From NCBI RefSeq assembly GCF_002214585.1, contig NZ_CP014862.1, forward strand, positions 1,550,001 to 1,614,000: DNA of 64,000 nt. Reading direction: 5' to 3'. Source of the stretch: Thermococcus profundus (GTDB taxonomy: Archaea; Methanobacteriota_B; Thermococci; Thermococcales; Thermococcaceae). Made by a program: the position numbers and the translations under genes. Shown piece by piece: positions 8,749 through 17,269 of this stretch. The notes beneath the pieces were generated by a model. The model did no database searches and was not told where the DNA came from. It was given only the letters and a program-made list of their open reading frames with translations. Each line of letters opens with the position of its first letter. Position 1 is the first letter of the stretch.

Positions 8749-9684
8749 TCAAAGTTCGGCCCCCGAAAAGAGGAGGACCAGATAAAGCGCGTAGAGGGCC
8801 AGGAAATAGGCCCCTATTTTCCTGCCGAGACTTCCAGATCTTTTGAGTTCCCCTATCATCGGCAGCATCGCCATGAGAACGAGGATTATCGTCAGGGTTG
8901 AGGCCCCTGTGGGAATCGGACGTATCAGCGATGCCAGCCCCAGAACAACCAGGGCATTCATGATGTTGGCGCCTATGATGTTGCCGACGCTTATGCTACC
9001 GCGCTCCCTTAAAGCCCCATAAATGGCGTTGGTCATCTCGGGGAGGGAGGTACCGATGGCAACTATAGTGGCACCTATAACGTACTCCGCCACACCGAGG
9101 GCCTCAGCTATGTTCCTACCCCCATAAACGACCAACCTTGCGCCGATCACCATCAGACCGCCGAAGATAAGAAGGAGGGCGTAATCGAGCGGTGTTGCCC
9201 TGACGTGGCGCTTTTCCTCCCCACCAACTCCCCTTACAAAATGCTTCCTGTAGAGCCACCGCAGATACAATGCATAGGCCGTGAGGAGCAGGGCCCCGTC
9301 GAGCCTTGAGAGGGTGCCGTCAACCGACAAAAGCATCAGGAAGCCGAGGGAACCAAGCATGACCAGGGAGTTCTCGTAGGCAGCGCTTCCGGCTTTCAGG
9401 GGTTTGATGAGCGACGCAAGACCGAGGATTAGGGCTATGTTGGCGAAGATGCTTCCAAGGGCGTTTCCGAGGGCTATCCCCTCGGCCTTCGTTAGGCTTG
9501 CCATAGTGCTCGTCGTTATCTCAGGCAGGGTCGTTGCCAGACTTATGACGACGAGGCTTATTATCAGCGGGGAGACACCGGCCTTTTCCGCAACTTCAAC
9601 GATTTTATCCGACAGCCTGTCCCCGAAGATGACGAGGAGGATTATCCCAAGGACTATTGAAAGGCTCCACACCAGTATTCCCAC
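8749..9684 (-). CDS. Sodium/calcium exchanger-type cation antiporter (CaCA family)
   Basis: 311 residues with about ten membrane helices in two inverted halves. The two alpha repeats are clear: SLATTLPEITTSTMASLT with GNALGSIFANIALILG in the first half, and AIGTSLPEMTNAIYGAL with GNIIGANIMNALVVLG in the second. These carry the acidic and polar residues that bind Ca2+ and Na+. Family members swap intracellular Ca2+ for external Na+ or H+. The start is a GTG preceded by GGTGAGAGG. A TATA box on the minus strand (AAGTTTATG, about 9717-9725) supports a separate transcript. It resembles the archaeal exchanger of known structure, but the coupling ion cannot be read from sequence. Confidence 0.9.
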   Translation of the reverse strand: MGILVWSLSIVLGIILLVIFGDRLSDKIVEVAEKAGVSPLIISLVVISLATTLPEITTSTMASLTKAEGIALGNALGSIFANIALILGLASLIKPLKAGSAAYENSLVMLGSLGFLMLLSVDGTLSRLDGALLLTAYALYLRWLYRKHFVRGVGGEEKRHVRATPLDYALLLIFGGLMVIGARLVVYGGRNIAEALGVAEYVIGATIVAIGTSLPEMTNAIYGALRERGSISVGNIIGANIMNALVVLGLASLIRPIPTGASTLTIILVLMAMLPMIGELKRSGSLGRKIGAYFLALYALYLVLLFSGAEL

Positions 9685-9779
9685 TTCCTCTCACCGGAGG
9701 GAGTTTGAGGAGGGTTTCATAAACTTTCTGTCCGGCAAACCTTTAAACCCCAGTTTACTACTCACTACAGGTGATAGAC

Positions 9780-11015
9780 ATGAAGAAGAGAAAGGGACTT
9801 CTTATAATCCTCGACGGCCTCGGCGACAGGCCGATTAAGGAGTTCGGCGGAAAGACGCCGCTGGAGTACGCTGAAACGCCAAACATGGACAAGCTAGCAA
9901 AGATGGGAATCCTCGGCCAGCAGGATCCGATAAAGCCAGGCCAGCCGGCTGGAAGCGATACAGCGCATCTCAGCATCTTCGGCTACGACCCCTACAAGGT
10001 CTACCGCGGCAGGGGCTACCTTGAGGCCATGGGGATTGGTTTAGACCTGAGTGAGGACGACTTGGCTTTCCGCGTCAACTTCGCTACCATCGAGAACGGG
10101 GTTATAACCGATAGAAGGGCCGGGAGGATAAGTACCGAAGAGGCCCATGAACTCGCCAAAGCCATCCAGGAGAACGTTAAGCTCCCCGTGGAGTTCATCT
10201 TCGCTGGTGCAACCGGCCACAGGGCCGTTCTGGTTCTCAAGGGAATGGCCAAGGGCTACCGCGTCGGCGAGAACGACCCGCACGAGGCCGGAAAGCCGCC
10301 CCACGAGTTCACCTGGGAGGACGAGGAGAGCAAGAGAGTTGCTGAAATCCTCGAGGAGTTCGTCAGGCAAGCCCACGAAGTCCTTGAGAAGCACCCGATC
10401 AACGAGAAGAGGAGAAAGGAAGGGAAGCCCGTTGCCAACTACCTCCTCATCCGCGGTGCTGGAACCTACCCGGACATACCGATGAAGTTCACCGAGCAGT
10501 GGAAGGTCAAAGCCGGAGCCGTTATAGCGGTCTCGCTCGTCAAAGGCGTCGCGAGGGCTATAGGATTCGACGTCTACACTCCAGAGGGAGCAACCGGTGA
10601 GTACAACACCGACGTGATGGCCAAGGCCAAGAAGACCGTTGAACTGCTCAATGAATATGACTTCGTCTTCCTCCACTTCAAGCCGACGGATGCAGCGGGC
10701 CACGACAACAACCCGAAGCTCAAGGCGGAGATGATAGAGAAGGCCGACGAGATGATAGGATACATAATTGAGCACATCGACCTTGAGGACGTCGTCATTG
10801 CGATAACCGGCGACCACAGCACTCCTTGTGAAGTCATGAACCACAGCGGCGACCCTGTTCCGCTCCTCATAGCTGGCGGCGGCGTTAGACCTGACCAGAC
10901 CGAGAGCTTCGGCGAAAGGGAGTGCATGCGCGGCGGAATCGGCAGGGTTAAGGGCCACGACATAGTGCCCATAATGATGGACCTCATGAACAGGAGCGTC
11001 AAGTTCGGAGCTTGA
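9780..11015 (+). CDS. apgM: 2,3-bisphosphoglycerate-independent phosphoglycerate mutase (archaeal type)
   Basis: 411 residues, as in Pyrococcus. It belongs to the alkaline-phosphatase superfamily: the N-terminal 'GLLIILDGLGDRP' supplies a metal aspartate, SDTAHLSIFGYDP contains the phosphorylated serine, and DAAGHDNN plus ITGDHSTPCEVMNHSGDPVP supply the other metal ligands. It converts 3-phosphoglycerate to 2-phosphoglycerate in glycolysis and gluconeogenesis. ATG 9780 is preceded by AGGTGAT and a TATA box (CCTTTAAAC) near 9740. The order apgM-adhD-WOR4 matches what I recall from Pyrococcus furiosus. Confidence 0.96.
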   Translation: MKKRKGLLIILDGLGDRPIKEFGGKTPLEYAETPNMDKLAKMGILGQQDPIKPGQPAGSDTAHLSIFGYDPYKVYRGRGYLEAMGIGLDLSEDDLAFRVNFATIENGVITDRRAGRISTEEAHELAKAIQENVKLPVEFIFAGATGHRAVLVLKGMAKGYRVGENDPHEAGKPPHEFTWEDEESKRVAEILEEFVRQAHEVLEKHPINEKRRKEGKPVANYLLIRGAGTYPDIPMKFTEQWKVKAGAVIAVSLVKGVARAIGFDVYTPEGATGEYNTDVMAKAKKTVELLNEYDFVFLHFKPTDAAGHDNNPKLKAEMIEKADEMIGYIIEHIDLEDVVIAITGDHSTPCEVMNHSGDPVPLLIAGGGVRPDQTESFGERECMRGGIGRVKGHDIVPIMMDLMNRSVKFGA

Positions 11016-11200
11016 GATTCTTTTTCTCTTTACTGCATTTTCCTTTGGACGTTTCTCATTCTTGGAGCTACTTCCGGCCTATTAACTGATAATTTCTCTT
11101 GAGACTGCCTAAACTCTCCAATATTCCATTTCTTCCTCCGTTTTATCGTTCAGAGGAAACCTTAATTAAGCTTGACTTCCAAATCGTTTTGGTGTGAAAA

Positions 11201-12037
11201 ATGAAGAGAGTTACGGTTTTTAGCGACCTTAGGAGAATAGGCGATGACATGGTTACAGCCATTGGTATGGGCACGTGGGGAATAGGTGGCTATGAGAGTC
11301 CGGATTATTCGAGAGATAAGGAGAGCGTTGAGGCCCTAAGATACGGCCTTGAGCTCGGAATTAACCTTATAGACACGGCTGAGTTCTACGGTGCCGGCCA
11401 CTCGGAGGAGCTCGTTGGTGAGGCGGTAAAAGAGTTCGAGCGTGAGGAGGTCTTCATCATCAGCAAAGTGTGGCCGACTCACTTTGGATATGAGGAAGCA
11501 AAGAAGGCCGCTAGGGCGAGTGCAAAGAGGCTGGGCACCTACATCGATCTCTACCTCCTCCACTGGCCTGGAGACAGCTGGGAGAGAATAAAGAAAACGC
11601 TCCATGCCTTGGAGGAACTGGTTGATGAGGGGCTCATAAGGTACATTGGTGTCAGCAACTTCGATCTCGAGCTCCTTAAGAGGAGCCAGGAGGAGATGAG
11701 GAAGTATGAGATAGTCGCCAACGAGGTCAAGTACTCCCTCAGAGACCGTTGGCCTGAAACGTCAGGTCTTCTCGACTACATGAAACGTGAGGAAATTGCG
11801 CTGATAGCCTACACGCCCCTTGAGAAGGGAAGCCTCGCGAGAAACGAATGCTTAGCCGAGATTGGGAAGAAGTACGGAAAGACCGCCGCGCAGGTTGCGC
11901 TCAACTATCTCATCTGGGAGGAGAACGTCATAGCCATCCCGAAGGCGGGGAGCAAGGCCCACCTTGAGGAGAACTTTGGAGCGATGGGGTGGCGTCTTTC
12001 AGAAGAGGATAGAGGGAAAGCGAGGGGGTGCGTCTGA
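11201..12037 (+). CDS. adhD: Aldo/keto reductase, AdhD-type alcohol dehydrogenase
   Basis: 278 residues forming an (alpha/beta)8 barrel. The catalytic tetrad is visible: Asp and Tyr in IDTAEFYGAGHSEE, Lys in IISKVWPTHFG and His in YLLHWPGD. C-terminal cofactor residues lie in AIPKAGSKAHLEEN. The sequence closely matches my memory of P. furiosus AdhD, an NAD(H)-preferring enzyme acting on secondary alcohols and ketones. A TATA box (CCTTAATTAAG, 11160-11170) and GGTG ribosome site precede it. Its stop codon overlaps the start of the tungsten oxidoreductase by one base, so the two are co-transcribed and may act on related carbonyl compounds. Confidence 0.93.
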   Translation: MKRVTVFSDLRRIGDDMVTAIGMGTWGIGGYESPDYSRDKESVEALRYGLELGINLIDTAEFYGAGHSEELVGEAVKEFEREEVFIISKVWPTHFGYEEAKKAARASAKRLGTYIDLYLLHWPGDSWERIKKTLHALEELVDEGLIRYIGVSNFDLELLKRSQEEMRKYEIVANEVKYSLRDRWPETSGLLDYMKREEIALIAYTPLEKGSLARNECLAEIGKKYGKTAAQVALNYLIWEENVIAIPKAGSKAHLEENFGAMGWRLSEEDRGKARGCV

Positions 12038-13893
12038 TGTACGGCTACCAGAACAAAATCGCGCGTGTGAACCTGACCACAGGTAAGGTAACCTACGAGG
12101 AGCTTCCGGATGGTGTGATAAGGAAGTTCATAGGCGGGAAGGGGCTGGGTTATTACATCATCTACAAAGAGGTTCCACCGGGGACCGATCCACTAAGCCC
12201 GGCCAACAAGTTCGTCTTTGCGACGGGAGGGCTCACAGGCCTCGTTCCCGGTTCAAGCAAGGTCATAGCGGTGAGCAAAAGCCCAGAGACGAAGCTCATC
12301 AGCGACTCCAGCGGTGGAGACGCCTTTGGTCCAAAGCTTAAGGGCCACTTCGATGCACTCATAATCGAGGGAAAGAGCGAGGAGCCGGTCTATCTGTACA
12401 TCCACGACGGAGAGGTTGAGATTAAGGACGCTAGCAATCTCTGGGGCAAGGGCAACTACGAGGTAGCGAAGAAGCTCTGGGAGGAATACCCGACGGCGAG
12501 CATGGCATTAGTCGGCTCCGCCGGCGAGAGGCTCAGCAGGATAGCGGACGTAATCTACGACACCGAGAGGGCCAGCGGAAGGGGCGGCCTGGGTGCTGTT
12601 CTCGGGAGCAAGAGGGTAAAGGCAGTTGTAGTCGAGCCGGGTGAGAAACCGAAGGTGGCTGATCCTGACGAGTTCCAGAGGCTCTGGGAAGAGTATTACA
12701 ACGAGTTCGCTACCAATCCCAAGTACGAGCACACCAGAACCTACGGAACGAGCGACGCCCTGAGGAGTGCGGCTTCACTAGGCATGAGTCCAGCCTACAA
12801 CTTCTCGAGGCCCTACATCCCGGACGAGCTGGCGAGCAAGCTCGGCGGCGACGAGGTGAAGAAGTACGAGATAGAGCCGGAGTGGTTCGTACACGGTAAG
12901 AGCTGCCCGATAAAGTGTGCCAGGTATGTAGAAGTGGAATACAAGGGCAGGAAATTCCGTGTCAAGCCCGAATATGAGAGCATAGCGATGCTAGGAGCTG
13001 CAACCGGTGTCTTTGACTTCCCAGCGGTGGCTTACTTCATCCACCTCGTAAACGACTACGGAATGGACAGCATAGCCACCGGAGCAACGATAGGCTGGCT
13101 CTTTGAGATGGTCGAGCGCGGTTTAATCGGCGAGGACGAGATAGGCTTCCAGGTAAAGGGATTCGGCGATGCAGAGGCGGAAGAGAAGCTCATAAAGCTA
13201 ATGGCTGAGAGAAGGGGCATCGGTGCAATCCTTGCCGATGGAGTCAAGCGCGCCTGTGAAAGGTTGGGTAGAGGTTGCGAGTTTGCCGTCCACGTCAAGG
13301 GCATGGAGAGCCCGGCCTGGGACCCGCGTGGCAGGAGGACTTATGCTCTAAGCTACGCCACTGCTGATGTTGGTGCCTCTCACCTCCGCGGCTGGCCGAG
13401 GCCGCACCAGCTCCCCAACCAGGGGCCGGCTAAGGAACTCGTGCCTTCGATGATCGAAGGAAGGGACGAGAGCTACATCACCGACATGCTTGGAACCTGT
13501 AAGTTCGTGCCCTACAAGATGGAAGACCTTGCCAGACTTTATTCACTCGCCACAGGCGAGGAGTGGACGGTAGAGGAGCTGAGGAAGAGGGCATGGGCCG
13601 TTGAGAGCATAGCGAGGATACACGACGTCCTAGACTGGGTTACCCCTCCAATAGACGACATGATTCCGCCGCGCTGGTGGGAGCCTGAACAGGATGGGCC
13701 AGCAGAGGGCAACGCGGCCTTCATAGACTACAACGACTTCATCGAAGCTAAAAGGGAGTTCTACAGGCTTAGGGGATGGCATGAAGAACTCGGAGTTCCG
13801 CTTCCGGAGACGATGGAGATGCTTGACCTTCCGGAGTTCAGGGAAGATGCGGAGAGGGCGCTTGAGGTGGTGAAGAAGAGAACGGGGCTTTAA
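12037..13893 (+). CDS. wor4: Tungsten-containing aldehyde:ferredoxin oxidoreductase family protein, WOR4-like
   Basis: 618 residues with AOR-family features from the N-terminus (LTTGKVTYEELPDGVIRKFI, GGKGLGYY) through the tungstopterin-binding segments (ASGRGGLGAVLGSK, AWDPRGRRTYALSYATAD). The Fe-S cluster of characterised AOR uses a C-x2-C-x3-C set plus a distant cysteine. Here only Cys290, Cys294 and Cys488 are found and the first position is Gly287 (HGKSCPIKC). Three ligands fit a [3Fe-4S] cluster, which is what I recall being reported for P. furiosus WOR4. The physiological substrate of WOR4 is unknown. ATG 12037 is preceded by GAGGGGGTG; it overlaps adhD by one base. Confidence 0.92.
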   Translation: MYGYQNKIARVNLTTGKVTYEELPDGVIRKFIGGKGLGYYIIYKEVPPGTDPLSPANKFVFATGGLTGLVPGSSKVIAVSKSPETKLISDSSGGDAFGPKLKGHFDALIIEGKSEEPVYLYIHDGEVEIKDASNLWGKGNYEVAKKLWEEYPTASMALVGSAGERLSRIADVIYDTERASGRGGLGAVLGSKRVKAVVVEPGEKPKVADPDEFQRLWEEYYNEFATNPKYEHTRTYGTSDALRSAASLGMSPAYNFSRPYIPDELASKLGGDEVKKYEIEPEWFVHGKSCPIKCARYVEVEYKGRKFRVKPEYESIAMLGAATGVFDFPAVAYFIHLVNDYGMDSIATGATIGWLFEMVERGLIGEDEIGFQVKGFGDAEAEEKLIKLMAERRGIGAILADGVKRACERLGRGCEFAVHVKGMESPAWDPRGRRTYALSYATADVGASHLRGWPRPHQLPNQGPAKELVPSMIEGRDESYITDMLGTCKFVPYKMEDLARLYSLATGEEWTVEELRKRAWAVESIARIHDVLDWVTPPIDDMIPPRWWEPEQDGPAEGNAAFIDYNDFIEAKREFYRLRGWHEELGVPLPETMEMLDLPEFREDAERALEVVKKRTGL

Positions 13894-13901
13894 AACCCCG
13901 T
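13882..13901. terminator. Hairpin between convergent genes
   Basis: ACGGGG (13882-13887) pairs with CCCCGT (13896-13901) around an 8-base loop and is followed by ATTTCGATTTT. It overlaps the last codons of WOR4 and sits between two convergent genes. Archaeal termination mainly needs T-runs, so the role is uncertain. Confidence 0.35.
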
Positions 13902-13922
13902 ATTTCGATTTTCCTGAAAGCT

Positions 13923-14498
13923 TCAATCCTCATCCACTTCTTCCCCGGCGAGCTTCCTCAGCTTGTCGAGGTCTGGACCCACGGCTATGAGAACGTCGCC
14001 CTCCTGTATCACATCGTCCTTTCCGGGGTTGTAGATGTAGCGGGAACCGCGCTTTATGGCCAGTATTCTCGTTCCTATCTTGCTCGGGAGCTTGAGCTGC
14101 TTGAGGCTCTTGCCCACAAGAACAGAGCTCGGCCTGACGGTCACCCTTCCAAGCTCCTCCTCCGTGTCCTCCATTATACTCCTGATTATCGGATGGGGCT
14201 CTATGTCGCGCAGGATTATGTCGGATACCCCGTAGGCAGCGTCGCTTATGCGCTCGTTTATGTCTGCGAGATCTATGATGCTCAGCAGGCTTTCGGGATC
14301 TTCCTCGTGCTTTGCCGCGCGGAGAACGAGCTTCTTGACCTTCAGGGTGAGGTCGTCCATCCTCTCCTCAAGGAGGTAGACCTCCTCAGCTATGTCCTCG
14401 CTGTTGTAGAGAACGGAGGAGAACGCTAAATCAACCATGAGGGCCGATAGATCCTTCATCTCTATAAGGCAGGAGCGGATTTCGTCGAGCTCACTCAT
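13923..14498 (-). CDS. PhoU-like / TrkA_C (RCK_C) regulatory protein, second of a pair
   Basis: 191 residues in two parts: residues 1-105 are helical and PhoU-like (LMVDLAFSSVLYNSEDIAEE..., with repeated acidic helices); residues 110-188 are an RCK C-terminal domain (SSVLVGKSLKQLKLPSKIGT, AIKRGSRYIYNPGKDDVIQE, GDVLIAVG). RCK_C domains bind ligands that control cation transporters. There is no Rossmann RCK_N domain. It overlaps the upstream paralogue by eight bases, and the pair is divergent from an MgtE-like channel, a probable target. ATG 14498 follows GGTGATGGG. The two paralogues may form a heterodimer. Confidence 0.82.
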   Translation of the reverse strand: MSELDEIRSCLIEMKDLSALMVDLAFSSVLYNSEDIAEEVYLLEERMDDLTLKVKKLVLRAAKHEEDPESLLSIIDLADINERISDAAYGVSDIILRDIEPHPIIRSIMEDTEEELGRVTVRPSSVLVGKSLKQLKLPSKIGTRILAIKRGSRYIYNPGKDDVIQEGDVLIAVGPDLDKLRKLAGEEVDED

Positions 14499-15096
14499 TT
14501 CCCATCACCTTTAGAATTCCCCTGGCTATCTCCTTCAGGTAGTCGAGTGCCGTTCTCGTTCCCCTGCCGATGAGTATATCCCCGGGCATGACCTTCGTGT
14601 CCTCGTCGGGATCGAATATCCAGCGCTTGCCGCGCCTTATGGCGGCGACCCATACCCCGGTGTTCGTCGCCAGGTCGAGTTCCTCCAGGGTCTTTCCAAC
14701 GAGAATGGACTCCGGGGAGACCTCAACCTTTCCTATCGTCTCCTCGCTCTCAAGGATCACTTCCCTGACGAGAGGGTGGAGCTTCTCCTCAAGGACCATC
14801 TTCGCCAGATCCGCCGCGGCGTTGGAGATCTCGTCTATCGCCCTCCCCATCTGGAGTATCGCGGTTATCTGTTCCGCCTCCTTTGGGCTCCTCGCGGCGA
14901 GAACGGCCCTTACGGTTAAGTGATAGTTGAGAAGATCAAGGTACTCCTCAAGCTCAAGAACCTCCTCCGCTATTTCCTTCTCCTGGAAGAGGACGGAGGA
15001 GTACGCGAGGTCGACCATAAGCTCCGCCGTGTTCTTCATCTCGACGAAGATCTCCTTAACGTTCCTCGGAACCTCGATTTCGTCCCACTCTTCCAC
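14491..15096 (-). CDS. PhoU-like / TrkA_C (RCK_C) regulatory protein, first of a pair
   Basis: 201 residues with the same architecture as its downstream neighbour: helical PhoU-like region (LMVDLAYSSVLFQEKEIAEE) then an RCK_C domain (PESILVGKTLEELDLATNTG, AIRRGKRWIFDPDEDTKVMP, GDILIGRG). The two proteins align along their length, so the pair arose by tandem duplication. The start is GTG, preceded by AGGTGAGAG. A TATA-like AAAACTAAATAAG lies on the minus strand at 15131-15143. By analogy with other RCK_C proteins it should sense a nucleotide or ion and act on a membrane transporter; the divergent MgtE-like gene is the closest candidate. Confidence 0.82.
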   Translation of the reverse strand: MEEWDEIEVPRNVKEIFVEMKNTAELMVDLAYSSVLFQEKEIAEEVLELEEYLDLLNYHLTVRAVLAARSPKEAEQITAILQMGRAIDEISNAAADLAKMVLEEKLHPLVREVILESEETIGKVEVSPESILVGKTLEELDLATNTGVWVAAIRRGKRWIFDPDEDTKVMPGDILIGRGTRTALDYLKEIARGILKVMGNE

Positions 15097-15130
15097 CCGG
15101 CTCTCACCTGAATGGAGAAACGGAGCGAGT

Positions 15131-15143
15131 CTTATTTAGTTTT
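15131..15143 (-). promoter_or_regulatory. TATA element of the PhoU-TrkA_C pair
   Basis: Minus-strand AAAACTAAATAAG, about 35-47 bases before the GTG start at 15096. It lies back to back with the promoter of the divergent MgtE-like gene. Confidence 0.4.
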
Positions 15144-15154
15144 CGCCACGAAAA

Positions 15155-15175
15155 GTTTAATACCCCAAGGGGGTA
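15155..15175 (+). promoter_or_regulatory. TATA box and palindrome of the MgtE-like gene
   Basis: AGTTTAATA (15154-15162) is the TATA box. It runs into TACCCC-AAG-GGGGTA (15161-15175), a perfect 6-bp inverted repeat that would sit between TATA-binding protein and the transcription start near 15184. A repressor bound there could respond to Mg2+ or another metal; this is inference. Confidence 0.5.
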
Positions 15176-15204
15176 CGTTTCGGGGGTGAAGGGAATGGAG
15201 AGTG

Positions 15205-16398
15205 ATGCCAGTGATCGACCGGGAAATCCTGGCAGAGCTGAAGGAGAAGACGAAGGATTCATACAGGGTTACGCTGCCGTCCCTGTTCACGTCCCAAGTG
15301 TTTGGCCTATTCGGCGGCACGTTTCTGGGCAAGTACTTTGATCTAATCAGAAAGCAGTTTCCGGGTCTGCTAGTGGTTCTCCCAGGCATAATGGGACTCC
15401 GTGGGAACGTCTTTGGATCGATGGCCTCACGCTTCTCTACGATGCTCTACCTCGGTGATCTCGAGCCCTCCCTCAGGGATAAGAAGGTTCTCAAGGAAAT
15501 CGTTTTGAGGATGCTTATCTCTCTCATCCCGATATTCCTGCTCTGGGCCATTGGTGTCGCCACCGGGATAAAGAAGAACGCCTTTGACGTCCTTCTGATA
15601 GTCGTTACCTCAACCATACTCGTGTCCTTTATACTCGGTTACTTCACCTCGTTCGTCACGATATTCGCTTTTAAGCGTGGCACCGATCCTGACAGCGTCG
15701 CTGCACCGCTGGTGGCGTCGATGGGCGACTTCTTAACGGTCCCGTCCCTGGTTCTCTTCATACTCCTGATAGAGAGATCCCCGGAGGGCTTCAGGCTCTT
15801 CAACTACGCCACGATAGCCCTCTTCCTCATCGTGGCCGCGGTGAGCAGGGTGAGAAAAGCAGATTTTATGGAGCTCAAACAGGTCTTCATAACGATAACC
15901 GGCCTCGCCCTTCTCTCAACCATATCAGGTTCCCTGCTGGCAAAGTTCAGCGGGGAGATCCAGGCCTCGGTGATACTGAGCTTTATTTATCCCTCACTTC
16001 TCAGCTCCTTTGGCAACTACGGTTCCATAATAGCCGCAAAGACATCAACCAAGCTTCACCTGGGTGAAATCGAGAGCTTTCTCTGCCCGAAGGCATTCAC
16101 GGACATAGTAGCGCTCTTCACGACGGCCCCAGTTATAGGCACCACTAAGATACTAATAGGGGGGGCTCTGATGATGCTAACTACCGGCACAAGCATTCCA
16201 GGATCCGTTTACTGGATCCTCATAACCTACCCCTTCATGGCGCTCTTCATAATGCTCTACGCATACACCCTCTCTTATTTCCTGTTCCAGAAGAACATCG
16301 ACCCGGACCACGTGGCCATACCTCTCATCTCGAACAACAGCGATATATTCGGAACCCTCTACGTCGTCCTCATGGCCAAGCTGATGGTGGGTGGTTGA
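15205..16398 (+). CDS. MgtE/SLC41-like divalent cation channel
   Basis: 397 residues with two homologous membrane halves. Each half starts with a conserved loop: VVLPGIMGLRGNVFGSMASR in the first, and SLLSSFGNYGSIIAAKTSTK in the second. DPDSVAAPLVASMGDFLTVP and DPDHVAIPLISNNSDIFGTL are the matching pore-helix motifs with the metal-sensing aspartates. These are the SLC41/MgtE transmembrane domain, duplicated. There is no cytoplasmic N or CBS domain as in bacterial MgtE, so gating may come from the divergent PhoU-TrkA_C proteins. ATG 15205 was chosen; GTG 15211 is also well placed after GGAG. Confidence 0.87.
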   Translation: MPVIDREILAELKEKTKDSYRVTLPSLFTSQVFGLFGGTFLGKYFDLIRKQFPGLLVVLPGIMGLRGNVFGSMASRFSTMLYLGDLEPSLRDKKVLKEIVLRMLISLIPIFLLWAIGVATGIKKNAFDVLLIVVTSTILVSFILGYFTSFVTIFAFKRGTDPDSVAAPLVASMGDFLTVPSLVLFILLIERSPEGFRLFNYATIALFLIVAAVSRVRKADFMELKQVFITITGLALLSTISGSLLAKFSGEIQASVILSFIYPSLLSSFGNYGSIIAAKTSTKLHLGEIESFLCPKAFTDIVALFTTAPVIGTTKILIGGALMMLTTGTSIPGSVYWILITYPFMALFIMLYAYTLSYFLFQKNIDPDHVAIPLISNNSDIFGTLYVVLMAKLMVGG

Positions 16399-17166
16399 AT
16401 GATAGGCCTCTCGATGACAGCCTACAACGGGAAGACCCTCGAGGGATTTGAAGATTGGGTTAAGGACGCAAAGGAGCTCGGCTTCGACTTCATCGAGATA
16501 CTGAGCGAGTGGCCGCACTACCTAACGCGGGATAATCTGCCATTTTTCAGAAAGGTTCTCGACGCTTATGGACTAAAAGCCACTGTTCACGCCCCCTTCA
16601 GCGATTTGAACATAGCCTCATTCAACGAACGCATAAAGGAGGCCTCTCTGGGGATAATCCGCGAAACGATAGAACTGGCCGCGGAGCTGGAAGCGCTCGT
16701 CGTTACGATGCATCCCGGGCACTGTTCCCCAATCAGCGTGAAGAACCGAGGAAAATACCTTGAAATCCACCGTGAGGCCCTCAGAAGGATTTCCCACTGG
16801 AGCGAGGAGTACGGCGTTAAAGTTGGCGTCGAGAACATGCCGCGCTTCCCTATTCTCGATGCTCAGAACTGCGACAGACTGATGGAGATAATCGAAGGTG
16901 TTGAGATAGGCATAACCTTTGACGTCGGGCACCTCAACACGACCACCAGAAACTTCGACCGCTTTATGGAGCTCTTTGGACACAGGATCGTCCACGTCCA
17001 CCTCCACGACAACTCCGGGGAGAGGGACGAGCACCTTTCCCTCGGTGATGGGACTGTTCCATGGAAACGAGTCCTTCCAAAGCTGCCCGACGTTACATGG
17101 GCCCTCGAGGTAAGCGATCTGGAATCAGCCCGGAGAAGCATCAAATTTTTAAGAGATCTGCATTGA
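16399..17166 (+). CDS. Sugar phosphate isomerase/epimerase-like TIM-barrel protein (xylose isomerase/endonuclease IV superfamily)
   Basis: 255 residues. Metal-ligand motifs of the superfamily appear in order along the barrel: ATVHAPFSD, VVTMHPGHCS, GVENMPRFP, ITFDVGHLNT and HVHLHDNSGERDEHLSLGDG. The last, with GxGxxPW-like 'GDGTVPWKRV', is usual for sugar isomerases and epimerases. Endonuclease IV proteins have a longer nine-ligand trinuclear site, so a sugar substrate seems likelier, but an AP-endonuclease activity cannot be excluded. The ATG follows the MgtE-like stop codon directly, so the two are co-transcribed. Confidence 0.8.
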   Translation: MIGLSMTAYNGKTLEGFEDWVKDAKELGFDFIEILSEWPHYLTRDNLPFFRKVLDAYGLKATVHAPFSDLNIASFNERIKEASLGIIRETIELAAELEALVVTMHPGHCSPISVKNRGKYLEIHREALRRISHWSEEYGVKVGVENMPRFPILDAQNCDRLMEIIEGVEIGITFDVGHLNTTTRNFDRFMELFGHRIVHVHLHDNSGERDEHLSLGDGTVPWKRVLPKLPDVTWALEVSDLESARRSIKFLRDLH

Positions 17167-17210
17167 TGGACTCTTCAGTTCACTGGAGTGCGATTTTTAC
17201 AAAACGCAAC

Positions 17211-17220
17211 TCTTTTATAC
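17211..17220 (+). promoter_or_regulatory. TATA box of the acyl-CoA synthetase operon
   Basis: TCTTTTATAC, about 50-59 bases before the ATG at 17270, leaving a leader of about 28 bases with GGAGGGAGACC as ribosome site. Confidence 0.55.
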
Positions 17221-17269
17221 ATTCGGATTGAAGTTTTCTCGAAAAGCAGTTTCTGATGGAGGGAGACCA

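Noticed and set aside
10041-10958. 305-codon open frame antisense to apgM
   Set aside because: A product of codon bias on the other strand; no promoter, no recognisable domain, and apgM is certain.
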